From positions 271,769,501 to 271,833,500 of the forward strand of contig JAUMIR010000004.1 of NCBI GenBank assembly GCA_030847615.1: 64,000 nucleotides of DNA, in the 5' to 3' direction. Of the stretch, positions 34,564 to 44,989 are shown one piece after another. The translations under genes and the position numbers were made by a program. This DNA is from Gambelia wislizenii. Lineage: Eukaryota; Chordata; Lepidosauria; Squamata; Crotaphytidae. Every line of letters starts with the position of its first letter. Positions within the stretch are counted from its first letter, which is position 1. Under the pieces are notes generated by a model. That model searched no databases. It worked only from the letters and a program-made list of their open reading frames with translations, and was not told the DNA's origin.

Positions 34564-36115
34564 CAGTCGTCCCTTCACATTCGCGGGGGTTCCGTTCCGC
34601 GGACCCCCGTGAATGTGAAAAAACCGCGAATAACGACACCCCTCCCCCCTCCCTCCTCAGGCCTTCGCGGGGCCTTCCTAGGCCCCGCGAAGGTCTCCCC
34701 GGCCCTCCCTCCCTCCCTCCCCAAGCCTTCGCGGGGCCTTGCTAGGCCCCGCGGAGGTCTCCAAGGCCCTCCCTCCCTCCCTCCCCAGGCCTTCGCGGGG
34801 CCTTCCGAGGCCCCGCAGAGGCCTCCCCGGCCCTCCCTCCCTCCCTCCCCAGGCCTTTGCGGGGCCTTGCTAGGCCCCGCGGAGGTCTCCCCGGCCCTTC
34901 CTCCCTCCCTCCCCAGGCCTTTGCGGGGCCTTCCTAGGCCCCGCGGAGGTCTCGCCGGCCCTTCCTCCCGCCCTCCCCAGGCCTTCGCGTCTCCGGAGGC
35001 CCCAGGATCGCCTCCCCAGCCCTCCCCACCGCGTCCCCAGGCCTTCCTGGGGCCTCCGGAGCGTCTCCGGAGGCCCCAGGATCGCCTCCCCAGCCCTCCC
35101 CACCCCGTCCCCAGGCCTTCCTGGGGCCTCCGGAGCGTCTCCGGAGGCCCCAGGATCGCCTCCCCAGCCCTCCCCACCCCGTCCCCAGGCCTTCCTGGGG
35201 CCTCCGGAGGCCCCAGGATCGCCTCCCCAGCCCTCCCCAGGCCTTCATGGGGCCTCCGGAGCGCCTCCGGGGGCCCCGTGGACGCCTCCCTGGGCCTCCC
35301 CGCTCCCTCTATGTCTTTCACGGGGCCTCTGGAGGCCCCGTGTCGCGGTTTTGGGGGGGCCCGGGGGTCTCCCCGGCCCTCCCTCCCTCCCCAAGCCTTC
35401 GCGGGGCCTTGCTAGGCCCCGCGGAGGTCTCCAAGGCCCTCCCTCCCTCCCTCCCCAGGCCTTCGCGGGGCCTTCCGAGGCCCCGCAGAGGCCTCCCCGG
35501 CCCTCCCTCCCTCCCTCCCCAGGCCTTTGCGGGGCCTTGCTAGGCCCCGCGGAGGTCTCCCCGGCCCTTCCTCCCTCCCTCCCCAGGCCTTTGCGGGGCC
35601 TTCCTAGGCCCCGCGGAGGTCTCCCCGACCCTTCCTCCCACCCTCCCCAGGCCTTCGCGTCTCCGGAGGCCCCAGGATCGCCTCCCCAGCCCTCCCCACC
35701 GCGTCCCCAGGCCTTCCTGGGGCCTCCGGAGCGTCTCCGGAGGCCCCAGGATCGCCTCCCCAGCCCTCCCCACCCCGTCCCCAGGCCTTTCTGGGGCCTC
35801 CGGAGATGCTCCGGAGGCCCCAGGATCCCCTCCCCAGCCCTCCCCACCCCGTCCCCAGGCCTTCCTGGGGCCTCCGGAGCGTCTCCGGAGGCCCCAGGAT
35901 CGCCTCCCCAGCCCTCCCCAGGCCTTCATGGGGCCTCCGGAGCGCCTCCGGGGGCCCCGTGGACGCCTCCCTGGGCCTCCCCGCTCCCTCTATGTCTTTC
36001 ATGGGGCCTCTGGAGGGCCCGTGTCACGGTTTTGGGGGGGCCCGGGGGGGCCCTCCCAAAACCGCGAATAACCGGAACCGCGAATGTCAAGTTCGCGAAT
36101 GTGGAGGGACAACTG
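34564..36115. mobile_element. Tigger/pogo-type MITE carrying a GC-rich minisatellite
   Basis: The left end CAGTCGTCCCTTCACATTCG and the right end GAATGTGGAGGGACAACTG are inverted and flanked by TA (34562-34563 and 36116-36117). Inner sub-terminal ACCGCGAATAAC copies follow. In between, units of about 64 bp (AGGCCTTCGCGGGGCCTT) and about 75 bp (TCCGGAGGCCCCAGGATCG) form a block repeated twice, the second about 670-680 bp after the first. No transposase. Long open frames on both strands are produced by the repeats. Confidence 0.8.
34690..36040. repeat. Two-level GC-rich tandem array
   Basis: First block about 34700-35365, second about 35370-36040. Markers: CCAAGCCTTCGCGGGGCC at 34721 and 35391, and CTCTATGTCTTTCA at about 35308 and 35989. 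Very high CpG. Confidence 0.85.
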
Positions 36116-36324
36116 TACTTTATTTATTTAAAGCTGGGACTCCGGGTAACTTACGGGATAAAAAGAAATACAATTAAAAGGTCATGTAGAACAAAAAGTT
36201 ACCGTATTTTTGAAAATGGATGATTATCTAGAGCAAACATTTGAGGGACTGGTATATTTAACTAGTGATACCTGGGCAAACAATTGGACAAAATCATATC
36301 AATGAGCAGACTCAATGCCACTAT

Positions 36325-36858
36325 GGACTTTATCAGATGAGCCCCTTAAAACATTCCTTTGCTGGCATAAAAAAATCCATGCACTCCCACCACACTTACC
36401 TTCTTTCCCAGCAAAGGCTTCCACAACAATGAAGAGAAAATGAACGGAGCTCCGTTCACTTCCTCGTTCAAAATCCCGTGGAATCTCATGAGAATACACT
36501 CACACAGGAAATTTTAAAAACAAAAAGAATACAGAGAAAGTTACACAAAGCACAGGAACATACTTTAAAAGTCCCAAGTAACCTGGGGAGGGTCATAAAA
36601 AGTGCATCACTTACCTGGATGTTGTGATCTCTCCCGGACGTGTTTTCACCAGACTGGCCATTCATGCTGCATTCACATGAGTATGATGATGCAGAGTTTC
36701 AAATGCCAGCAATGCCTGCACTAAAGCACCACAGGGGATCAATTGACGGGTTTTGGCCAGGACATAAATGTGAAAGGGCAACGTCATGTGGTACATGCAT
36801 CCTTTCACATTTATGTGGCATTGTTATGCCACTGTGTTTAGTGTGTCTGATAAAGTCC
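36325..36858. mobile_element. MITE family copy a, GGACTTTATCAGATG ends, TAT target duplication
   Basis: 534 bp, GGACTTTATCAGATGAGCC to GTGTCTGATAAAGTCC, with TAT at 36322-36324 and 36859-36861. Not a palindrome inside. Reference copy for b to e. Confidence 0.85.
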
Positions 36859-36897
36859 TATGACTCTTATTTTCCCTGAAACACCTTGGCTGTTGCC

Positions 36898-37110
36898 ACA
36901 CTGCAGAAATAATGCCATTTGGTACCGCTTTAACTGCCATGGCTCAATGCTATGGAATTCTGGGATTTGTAGCTTTGCTAGATATTTAGCCTTCTCTGTC
37001 AAGAGAACTTGTTGGTGCCACAACAAAGTACAAATCCCAGGATTCTATAGGATGGAGCCATGATAGTTAAAGCGATGTCAAACTGATTATTTCAGCAATG
37101 TGGCAGCAGC
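36898..37110. mobile_element. hAT-like MITE
   Basis: CACACTGCAGAAATAATGCC and the inverse CTGATTATTTCAGCAATGTG at the ends, with inner GGAATTCTGGGATTTGTAG and CAAATCCCAGGATTCTATAG. Related to 19084-19306. Confidence 0.65.
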
Positions 37111-37149
37111 CCTTGTGCCAAAAACATTGATAACAGAGTTAAAGAGGAA

Positions 37150-37663
37150 GTCAATGAATTGTTAATGCTTGTTCCTCAAGATGTCTAATGTGGCTATAGT
37201 AACATTCCTGCTCTTTGCATCCCATTTGGAATATTGTAATGCACTCTATGTGGAGCTGCTTTTAAAGCCTATTCAGCAACTGCAGCTGACTCAAAACACT
37301 GCATCCACACTGTTGTCTGAGGGAGCATATAATTCCCCTATTGTAACAGCTTTATTGGCTCATGGTCGATTTATAGGCTAGTTATGGCCCATAAAGCCCT
37401 AAACAGTTTGAGATGAGGCTATCTAAAAGGCTATATTTTCCCATATTAGCCTGTGCTGGCTTTGAGCTCTGCAATAGAGACCCTTCTATCAGTCCCTATA
37501 CATTCAGAGGTATGTTGGTGTGGACACAAGAGTGTGCCTTCTTGGTGGAACTTATGGAACTCCTTTCCAAAGAGTGTCAGGCTAGATCCTCTTCTGTTGT
37601 CCTTCTGCTGACATGCAGACTTTTCTACCCAGACAAGTCTTCAGCAGCTGCCAACCTTATATA
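37150..37663 (+). pseudogene. L2-like LINE C-terminal fragment
   Basis: Frame 37169-37381 reads VTFLLFASHLEYCNALYVEL and LQLTQNTASTLLSEG, matching the same region as 14090-14230 of the L2-like element. Followed by further broken matches to about 37660. Confidence 0.65.
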
Positions 37664-38235
37664 GGACTTCATCAGATGCAACAAATATGGTGTCATAAGG
37701 ACACCTAATGATCATGAAAGGGCGCACATACGAGATGATGTCATCCTTTCGTGATTACATAAAGTCCAAAAGCCTCTATTTTTTATTGACAGGACAAGCC
37801 ATCAATTGATCTCCCATGGCAATTTGTTGCCAGCATTGCCAGCATTTGAATCTTCGCCCCATTGTACTCACATGACTACAGCATCAATGGGCAAACACTT
37901 CTGTGTGAGATCATGACAGCCAGGTAGGGGCACTCTTTTTATGACCTCCCCCATGTACTTAGGACTTTTAAACTATGTTTCTGTGATTTGCTGTATTTTT
38001 ATGTGTTTATTTGGCTTTTATTTTAAATTTTCCATGCTATCATCTTCTCACAAGAATTGACAAGGTCTCAACCCCAAAAGTAAATGGAGCTCTGTTTGTG
38101 CTCCATTACTGCTAGGGAAGCCTCACTGATGCTGCTGGAGGTAGGTCTGGGGGGAGGGAATTCTTTTGCCAGCATAAAAACATTTTAAAATGCCAGTAAA
38201 AGAACATTGACCCAGGGGGGTGGTCTGCTATTTTA
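37664..38235. mobile_element. MITE family copy b, inverted relative to a
   Basis: Starts GGACTTCATCAGATGCAAC and follows the reverse complement of copy a (AAGGGCGCACAT, TTTTTATGACCTCCCCCATG). The right end is degenerate, so the boundary is approximate. Confidence 0.65.
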
Positions 38236-38780
38236 AAAGGAATGTGATAAACCTTTAAAATTGTTACTGCTTATTCATCATTACCTTAGCTGTCTTAATT
38301 AGCATTTTAACACTAAGTGGTTTAATTTCTATTTTAAGGTGTATAATTTACTGTGGTTTTATTGGAACATTTTATTTTTTTTTAATTTAATTGATTTTTT
38401 AACCTTTTAAAATCTTTCTAATCTTTTAACCTGCCTTGCATCCCAGTTCTGAGGCTATGAGTCAAAAAGATAAATAAATGCATCACAACATACAATGTGG
38501 AAGACTCCCTGAAAAGTATCTATGTCATCAGAATGAACTATGTTTAGTGCATTCCACATTGCTTGGTGGTGTCTATGGTTATCAGAAATATTCGCTCAAA
38601 AATAAAGGAACACTGACGGGAGATTCTTGGTCTGCAACCACCTTGGCATTCCTGCCCTATGATGGAAGCAACAAATTTCATGCTGATTCAGTGAAGATTT
38701 CCAGAGCATGTTTTTAGCATTGGAATAACACTTTGAGCATGCCAGAGACTTTGGGAAAAGAAGACTGATATCAATTTTAT
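38236..38780. other. Intergenic, unrecognised
   Basis: AT-rich sequence. ORF 38478-38717 (+, 79 residues) has no recognised motif. Confidence 0.4.
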
Positions 38781-39052
38781 TTATTTATTTGGGTATTTAT
38801 ACCCCGCTCTTCAGCCATAAGGCTATCAGAGCGGCTTACAATTTGTTTTTAAGCAATAGCAATTTACACATCTACACTGCATTAAGCAGTTTCCAATGTG
38901 TGTTAGCTAATTGCCCCCACAAGCTGGGTACTCATTTTACCGACCTACGAAAGGATGGAAGGCTGAGTGAGCCTTGGAGCCCACTGGAATCGAACTTGCA
39001 ACGTGGTGACTTGCAGTACTGGCATGTAACCACTGCGTCACCAGGCAGATGA
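38781..39052 (-). mobile_element. Sauria-type tRNA-derived SINE
   Basis: Minus strand: head with box-B-like GTTCGATTC (about 38990-39000), TCGGTAAAATGAGTACCCAG and GAAGAGCGGGGTATAAATAC, with an AAATAAATAAA tail at the left. Nearly complete. Confidence 0.8.
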
Positions 39053-39517
39053 TGTACTGAAGAAAGAAGCATCAGTTTTTTTTTAATTTTATACGCAATC
39101 AGTTAGACCTGAAGAATGATCTTGTGGCCAATTAAAAGTTTTTTGATGAATGTACCAAAGTACTTAGTGCTGAGAATTCCGGCTTAGGGAAAGTTCTTCC
39201 CATGCTAAAGATTATTCATTGTTAGTGTAAGAGCCTTCTTTGTGCTGGTAAGAGTATATTGAACCAAATCAGGTGCCCAGCCCTGCAATCGTGTCTGCAA
39301 TAGATCTCCTTCAACAGATTAGAGCCAGAAAACAAGCAGTTTGCCAGCATAAAAAAAGACTATGAAAAACATTGTGACATCATTTCTCAAACAATTAAGG
39401 AGAGCCTGTGAAGAGAATTGTAGAGAAGCACAGATGACAAGTTCAAAAATCTCCAACAGTACTTAATAGATAAAAACATGGAAAGTTATTGGAGGGACAA
39501 GGTGGCACCCAGCCCTA
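39053..39517. other. Intergenic, unrecognised
   Basis: No gene or named repeat seen. Confidence 0.4.
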
Positions 39518-40062
39518 GGACTTTATCAGGAATCTTCTACAAACGTCTTTCTGCCGGCAAAAGAACCCTTCCAGCCAGACCTTACCCTGAGTCACATCAA
39601 AAGGCAGCCCCAGCATTGAAAGAGAGTGAATGGAGCTCTGTTCACTTCCGTGCTTGTGATCTCACCAATTCTTACGAGAAGACGCGAGTGCAGTAAATTT
39701 GAAAAATACATCAAAACAAAGACAAAAAAGTCCACACAAGCACAGAAACACACTTCACAACTTAAAAGTGAACCGGGGGGGTCATAAAAAGAGTGTCTCC
39801 TACCTGGCTGTTGCAATCTCATCTTGAAGTGTTCTGTCATTGATGCTGTATTCACGTGAGCACAATGGCGTGAGGTTTCAAACACCAGAATACCAGCAAA
39901 AAAGCACCAGGGAAGATGTATTGACTGCTTGGCCTGTCAATAAAAAGGGACAGCTTATTGACAAGACAAAATTGCAAAAGGACAGCATCATCTGATAGGC
40001 ACAGCCTTGCACATTAATTTGGCATTGTTATGACACCATATTTGCTGCATCTGATAAAGTCC
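39518..40062. mobile_element. MITE family copy c, CTA target duplication
   Basis: 545 bp, same orientation as copy a; CTA at 39515-39517 and 40063-40065. Internal sequence is alignable to copy a. Confidence 0.8.
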
Positions 40063-40396
40063 CTAATAATTGAAAAATTATCATTTTCACATCACACAGG
40101 ATTGGTCTACAGAAGACTGAAAGGGCTTTATAGAACATATTACCCTAAGAGGTGGGGGGTGCTTTAGAGCCCCACCTGTGATGTCAATATCTATATTATT
40201 ATCTGGGGGAATTATTAGCTCAAACAGAAGCCTGCAAGAGATAGGTAACTTCAAGGATCTTTTCACCTATATATACCAGTGCTAACTGTAGAGAGCACTC
40301 CAGTTTAGGACTTTATCAGATGAGCCCCTTAAAATGTTCTTTTGCTAGCATTAAAAAAATCCATTTTTATGCCAGCAAAAGAACAACTCCCACCAC

Positions 40397-40905
40397 TATG
40401 AAATCGAAGGCTTTCACAACTGGCATCCATAGATTTTCCTTGGGTTTTTTCCAGGCTGTGAGGCCATGTTGTGGAATAGTTTCTTTCTGATGGTTCACCT
40501 GCATCTGTGGCTGGCATCTTCAGAGAATGGTTGGGTAGGTGTGTGTGTGGAGTTTATATGCTGTGAACCCCTGTTGGGGAGAATATGTAAATTTGTGTAA
40601 TTGAGTGGTTAGTTTCTGGGTATAGAAATGCAAGGCTCGTTAGTGTCTGTTTGGCTAATGGTTGGTTGATGGGCCATTATCTGCTGGGAATCCCCCTGTC
40701 CCTGGGTGGAATTCTTTTGTAAGTGTTGAGTTTTGATTCCATTGTTTTTCAAAACTGGAAGCCAGGTTTTGTTTACTTTTAGGGTTTCTTCTTTCCTGTT
40801 GAAGTTGTCCAGGTGTTTGTGGATTTCAATAGCTTCTCTGTGCATTCTGACATGATAGTTGGCCTCGTCTAGAATTTCTGCATTTTCAAATAGCATTTTG
40901 TGCCT
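40397..40905 (-). mobile_element. Penelope-like 3' fragment with 10-bp target duplication
   Basis: CTCCCACCAC lies at 40387-40396 and 40906-40915. The minus-strand frame 40609-40917 reads [20 protein letters not shown] then RKEETLKVNKTWLPVLKNN, the C-terminal end of a PLE GIY-YIG endonuclease, with no stop across 102 codons (its first few codons extend into the flanking MITE). The non-coding end follows to 40397. The hammerhead-like motif at 40488-40518 has GAACCATC in place of GAAACGTC and is broken. No inverted second end here. Confidence 0.75.
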
Positions 40906-41093
40906 CTCCCACCACACTTACCTTATCTCCTGGAAAAAGCTTTTCTGGCAATGGAGAGGAAGTGAGCAGAGCTCCATTCATTTCTTCATTCAAAATCCCA
41001 TGGATCATAGAATCATAGAATCATAGAATTGCAGAGTTGGAAGAGACCACGAGGGCCATCCAGTCCAACCCCCTGCCACGCAGGAAATCACAA

Positions 41094-44000
41094 TCAAAGC
41101 ATCCACGACAGATGGCAATCCAGCCTCTGTTTAAAGACCTCCAAGGAAGGAGACCCCACCACGCTCCGAGGGAGTGTGTTCCACTGCCGAACAGCTCTGA
41201 CTGTCAAAAAGTTCCTCCTCATGTTGAGGTGGAATCTCTGTTCCTGGAGCTTGCACCCATTGCTCCGTGTTCCAGTCTCTGGAGCAGCAGAAAACAAGCC
41301 TGCTCCATCCTCAGCGTGACATCCCTTCAAATACTTAAACAGGGCTATCATATCGCCTCTAAACCGTCTTTTTTCCAGGCTAAACATACCCAGCTCCCTA
41401 AGTCTCTCCTCATAAGGCATTGTTTCCAGACCTTTCACCATTTTAGTTGCCCTTCTCTGGACACGCTCCAATTTGTCAATATCCTTTCTGAATTGTGGTG
41501 CCCAGAACTGGACACAGTATTCTAAGTGAGGTCTGACCAAGGCAGAATAGAGTGGCACTATTACTTCCCTTGATCTAGACACTATACTTCTATTGATACA
41601 GCCCAAAATTGCATTGGCCTTTTTAGCTGCCGCATCACACTGTTGGCTCATGTTCAACTTGTGGTCTACTAGGACTCCTAGATCCCTTTCGCACATAGTC
41701 TCATTCAGCCAGGTCTCTCCCATCCTATATTTATGCATTTCATTTTTCCGCCCTAAATGCAGTACTTTACATTTCTCCGTATTGAATTTCATTTTGTTAG
41801 CTTTGGCCCAGCTCTCCAGTCTATCCAGGTCATTCTGAATTTTGATCCTGTCCTCTAGGGTATTAGCTACTCCTCCCAATTTGGTGTCATCTGCAAATTT
41901 GATAAGTATGCCCCTAATTCCCTCATCCAAGTCATTGATAAAGATGTTGAATAGCACTGGGCCCAGGACAGAACCCTGTGGCACCCCACTGGTCACATCT
42001 TTCCAAGATGAAGAGGAGCCACTGCTGAGCACCCTTTGGGTTCGGCCGGTCAACCAATTACAAATCCATTGAACAGTTAACTTGTCTAGCCCACATTCTA
42101 CAAGCTTGTTTGCAAGAATGTCATGGGGAACCTTGTCAAAGGCCTTACTGAAATCAAGGTATGCAATGTCCACAGCATTCCCTTCATCTACCAAGCTGGT
42201 AACTTTATCAAAAAAAGAGATCAGATTAGTCTGGCATGACTTGTTTCTCTGAAACCCATGCTGACTTTTTGTGATTATGGCATTGCCTTCTAAATGTTCA
42301 CAGACTCTCTGTTTAATGATCTGTTCTAGAATCTTCCCTGGTATTGATGTCAGACTAACTGGACGATAGTTGTTGGGATCCTCTTTTTTCCCCTTTTTGA
42401 AGATGGGAACAACGTTTGCCCTCCTCCAGTCTGCTGGGACTTCTCCTGTTCTCCAGGAGTTCTCAAATATTATTGCCAATGGCTCTGAGATTATATTTGC
42501 CAGCTCTTTTAATACTCTTGGATGTAGTTCATCTGGTCCTGGAGATTTAAATTCATTTAGATTAAGAAGGTATTCCTGTACCACCTCTTTACTTATTTTC
42601 AGCTGGATTTCCCCTATTGTGTCCTCTGTTCCATTTTCCTCAGGTTGGTCCTCCTTTTCCTTTTCTGAAAACACTGAGGCAAAGAAGGTGTTGAGTAATT
42701 CTGCCTTTTCTCTGTCCCCTGTTAGCATTTTGCCATCTTCTCCACGTAGTGGCCCTATCATTTCCTTCTTCCTCCTTTTGCTGCGGACATACCCAAAAAA
42801 ACCCTTTTTATTGTTCTTAACCTCCCTAGCAAGCCTGAGCTCATTCTGCACTTTAGCTTTTCTGACTTTACTCCTACACGTGTTCGCTATCTGTTTGAAT
42901 TCTTCTTTGGTGATTTCCCCCCTTTTCCATTTCCTATACATGTTCCGTTTAAAACTTAGCTCCATTGAAAGTTCTTTAGTCATCCATCCTGGTTTCTTGA
43001 GACACCTCCCATTTTTCTTCCTCAATGGTACTGTTTGAAATTGTGCCTTCAGTATCTCCCTTTTGAGAAAGTCAAAACCGTCTTGAGGTCCCTTCTCTTT
43101 TAGTATTCTTGACCATGGGATCATCCGCAGTATTTCCCTGAGTTTATTGAAATCAGCTCTCCTAAAGTCAAGAATGCGTGTCTGACTATGCCTGGCTTCT
43201 CCTTTCCATTGTATAACAAACTCCAGGAGAACATGATCACTCTCACCTAAGGATCCCACCACTTGCACCCCATTAACAAGGTCGTCTCTGTTGGTTAGGA
43301 TCAGATCTAAAATAGCTGACCCCCTTGTTGCCTCTTCCACCTTTTGGACCATGAAATTGTCTTCCAGGCAGGTAAGGAATTTGCTAGACCTTGTAGTTTT
43401 GGCTGAGTTAGATTGCCAGCAAATATCAGGATAGTTGAAGTCACCCATCACTACTACATCTCTCCTTTCTGCATGTATGTTCATCTGTTCTAGAAAGGCA
43501 ACATCCAATTCCTCCGTCTGATTTGGGGGTCTGTAGTAGAGTCCCACAATAACATCCCTGTTGTTTCCCTCCCCTTTAATTTTTATCCAGATGCTCTCCA
43601 CCTGGCTTCCAGTATTGACATCATGGATCACTTCACTGGTGTAAATATCCCTGACATATAATGCTATTCCTCCTCCTTTCCTGTTTGGCCTGTTTCTCCT
43701 ATAAAGGTTATACCCCTCTATTCCTACATTCCAATCATGAGACTCGTCCCACCAGGTTTCAGTAACGCCTATTATATCATATTTGTTTTGTAGTGCAAGG
43801 AGTTCTAGTTCATCTTGCTTATTTCCCATGCTCTGTGCATTAGTGTAGAGACATCTGAGACCATGTGTTCCCTTTACTTGCTCCCTGTGCAAGTTTTTTT
43901 GCCTCCCACTGTTGGGTCCTTGCGCTGTTTGCCTTGTTCCCTCTATGACAGTTTGACTATTTTCTCCAGGCCTTTTGCCTTCCAGAATACTGTCTCCCTC

Positions 44001-44165
44001 CCCCATTTGACTCAGTTTAAAGCCCTCCTGATCAAATTCTTGAGAGTGTTGGCAAAAATGTTTCTTCCAACTGTTGTAAGATGCACCCCATCTCTTGCCA
44101 GAAGTCCCCCTGCATGGAAGCGCAGTCCATGATCCAAGAATCCAATTTGTTCTCGGCGACACCAT
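41094..44165 (-). CDS. CR1 ORF2: AP endonuclease and reverse transcriptase
   Basis: 1023 codons without a stop. The first ATG in frame is 44165, inside ORF1, so the true start may lie further in; CR1 homology is clear from about residue 100. The exonuclease-endonuclease-phosphatase domain spans about 102-320: YTNAQSMGNK (Asn109), VTETWWDESHDW (Glu136), GDFNYPDI (Asp242, Asn244) and SDH (309-311). The reverse transcriptase spans about 540-800: SPGPDELHPRVLKEL, YRPVSLTSIPGK, QHGFQRNKSCQTNL, AYLDFSKAFDKVPHD, GVPQGSVLGPVLFN and the catalytic FADD at 757-760. The C-terminal part runs to HLSWML. The enzyme nicks target DNA and primes cDNA synthesis on element RNA. Intact catalytic residues make activity conceivable. 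Confidence 0.9.
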   Translation of the reverse strand: MVSPRTNWILGSWTALPCRGTSGKRWGASYNSWKKHFCQHSQEFDQEGFKLSQMGEGDSILEGKRPGENSQTVIEGTRQTAQGPNSGRQKNLHREQVKGTHGLRCLYTNAQSMGNKQDELELLALQNKYDIIGVTETWWDESHDWNVGIEGYNLYRRNRPNRKGGGIALYVRDIYTSEVIHDVNTGSQVESIWIKIKGEGNNRDVIVGLYYRPPNQTEELDVAFLEQMNIHAERRDVVVMGDFNYPDICWQSNSAKTTRSSKFLTCLEDNFMVQKVEEATRGSAILDLILTNRDDLVNGVQVVGSLGESDHVLLEFVIQWKGEARHSQTRILDFRRADFNKLREILRMIPWSRILKEKGPQDGFDFLKREILKAQFQTVPLRKKNGRCLKKPGWMTKELSMELSFKRNMYRKWKRGEITKEEFKQIANTCRSKVRKAKVQNELRLAREVKNNKKGFFGYVRSKRRKKEMIGPLRGEDGKMLTGDREKAELLNTFFASVFSEKEKEDQPEENGTEDTIGEIQLKISKEVVQEYLLNLNEFKSPGPDELHPRVLKELANIISEPLAIIFENSWRTGEVPADWRRANVVPIFKKGKKEDPNNYRPVSLTSIPGKILEQIIKQRVCEHLEGNAIITKSQHGFQRNKSCQTNLISFFDKVTSLVDEGNAVDIAYLDFSKAFDKVPHDILANKLVECGLDKLTVQWICNWLTGRTQRVLSSGSSSSWKDVTSGVPQGSVLGPVLFNIFINDLDEGIRGILIKFADDTKLGGVANTLEDRIKIQNDLDRLESWAKANKMKFNTEKCKVLHLGRKNEMHKYRMGETWLNETMCERDLGVLVDHKLNMSQQCDAAAKKANAILGCINRSIVSRSREVIVPLYSALVRPHLEYCVQFWAPQFRKDIDKLERVQRRATKMVKGLETMPYEERLRELGMFSLEKRRFRGDMIALFKYLKGCHAEDGAGLFSAAPETGTRSNGCKLQEQRFHLNMRRNFLTVRAVRQWNTLPRSVVGSPSLEVFKQRLDCHLSWML

Positions 44166-44989
44166 CTACGGAGCCAGTTGTTTACGTCGGCTATTTTCCT
44201 CTCCCTTCTTGGACCATGCCCTTCAACTGGCAGAAGAGACGAGATGACCACCTGTGCGTTCATTTCTTTCAGCTTCCTCCCCAGGGCCTCATAATCTCTT
44301 CTGATCTTGGGAAAGCTGTGCCTTGCAGTATCATTGGTTCCCACATGGACCAAAAGGAAGGGGTAATGATCCGTAGGCTTGATGAGTCTTGTCAGCCTCT
44401 CGGTCACATCACAGATCTTTGCCCCAGGGAGACAACACACCTCCTGAGTCATCTTGTCAGGCCCACATACCACTGCTTCTGTACCCCTCAGCAAGGAGTC
44501 CCCCACCACCACCACACGCCTCCGCTGAGGCTTCGCAGCTGCTGTTCCTTGCGGTGGTCCTCTCAAGGTCCCCTGCTCTACCCCTGAAGTCTGTCCATGC
44601 TGTTCTTCCTCGTTGTCCTTGATAAGGGAAAGGGCTTCAAATCGATTCTGTAGCTGCAAGCTGCTGGAAGAATCCCTGGATTTTCTTGTTCTGTGTGTGA
44701 CATTCCTCCAGCTGTCTACTTCCTGTGTCCGTGAAGTGACCCTCTCCTCCACAGCCACTTCCTCTGTGCGGTCCCCATCCAAGAGTGTTCGTTCTGTTCT
44801 GTCCAGGAAAACCTCTTGCTCCCGAATCTGTTGAAGTGTAGCTACCCGTGTCTCCAGCTGCTGTACTTTCTCCTCCAAGAGGGCTACCAGCTTGCATTTG
44901 GTGCATGTGAAGTTCTCCACGTCTGTAGACAAGAATAGAATCATCGCACAAGTGTTGCAAGTGACTGCTGCAGTCCCCTCAGTGTCCAT
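44012..44989 (-). CDS. CR1 ORF1 protein with SGNH esterase domain
   Basis: 325 residues, ATG at 44989. Residues about 10-35 hold a C-x2-C...C-x2-C cluster (CNTCAMI and CTKCKL), then a coiled-coil-like stretch LLEEKVQQLETRVATLQQ. From about residue 158 the SGNH (GDSL-like) esterase fold is visible: VVVVGDSLLRG with the nucleophile Ser, VHVGTND with the oxyanion Asn, and DGVHLTTVGR with the Asp/His pair. ORF1 proteins of this layout occur in many vertebrate CR1 elements and are thought to bind nucleic acid and lipid membranes in the retrotransposition particle. All catalytic residues are present. Its last 154 bp overlap the ORF2 frame in a different phase. Confidence 0.88.
   Translation of the reverse strand: MDTEGTAAVTCNTCAMILFLSTDVENFTCTKCKLVALLEEKVQQLETRVATLQQIREQEVFLDRTERTLLDGDRTEEVAVEERVTSRTQEVDSWRNVTHRTRKSRDSSSSLQLQNRFEALSLIKDNEEEQHGQTSGVEQGTLRGPPQGTAAAKPQRRRVVVVGDSLLRGTEAVVCGPDKMTQEVCCLPGAKICDVTERLTRLIKPTDHYPFLLVHVGTNDTARHSFPKIRRDYEALGRKLKEMNAQVVISSLLPVEGHGPRRERKIADVNNWLRRWCRREQIGFLDHGLRFHAGGLLARDGVHLTTVGRNIFANTLKNLIRRALN

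Noticed and set aside
34690..36040. CpG-island promoter
   Set aside because: The CpG density is explained by the minisatellite inside the MITE; no TATA, CCAAT or downstream exon was recognised.
34546..36223. Long proline/glycine/arginine-rich ORFs of up to 290 codons on both strands
   Set aside because: They follow the GC-rich tandem units of a TA-flanked MITE, occur in several frames at once and restart with each block; no splice or start context.
42370..43038. 222-codon plus-strand ORF
   Set aside because: Antisense shadow of the CR1 ORF2, which has clear domain motifs on the other strand.
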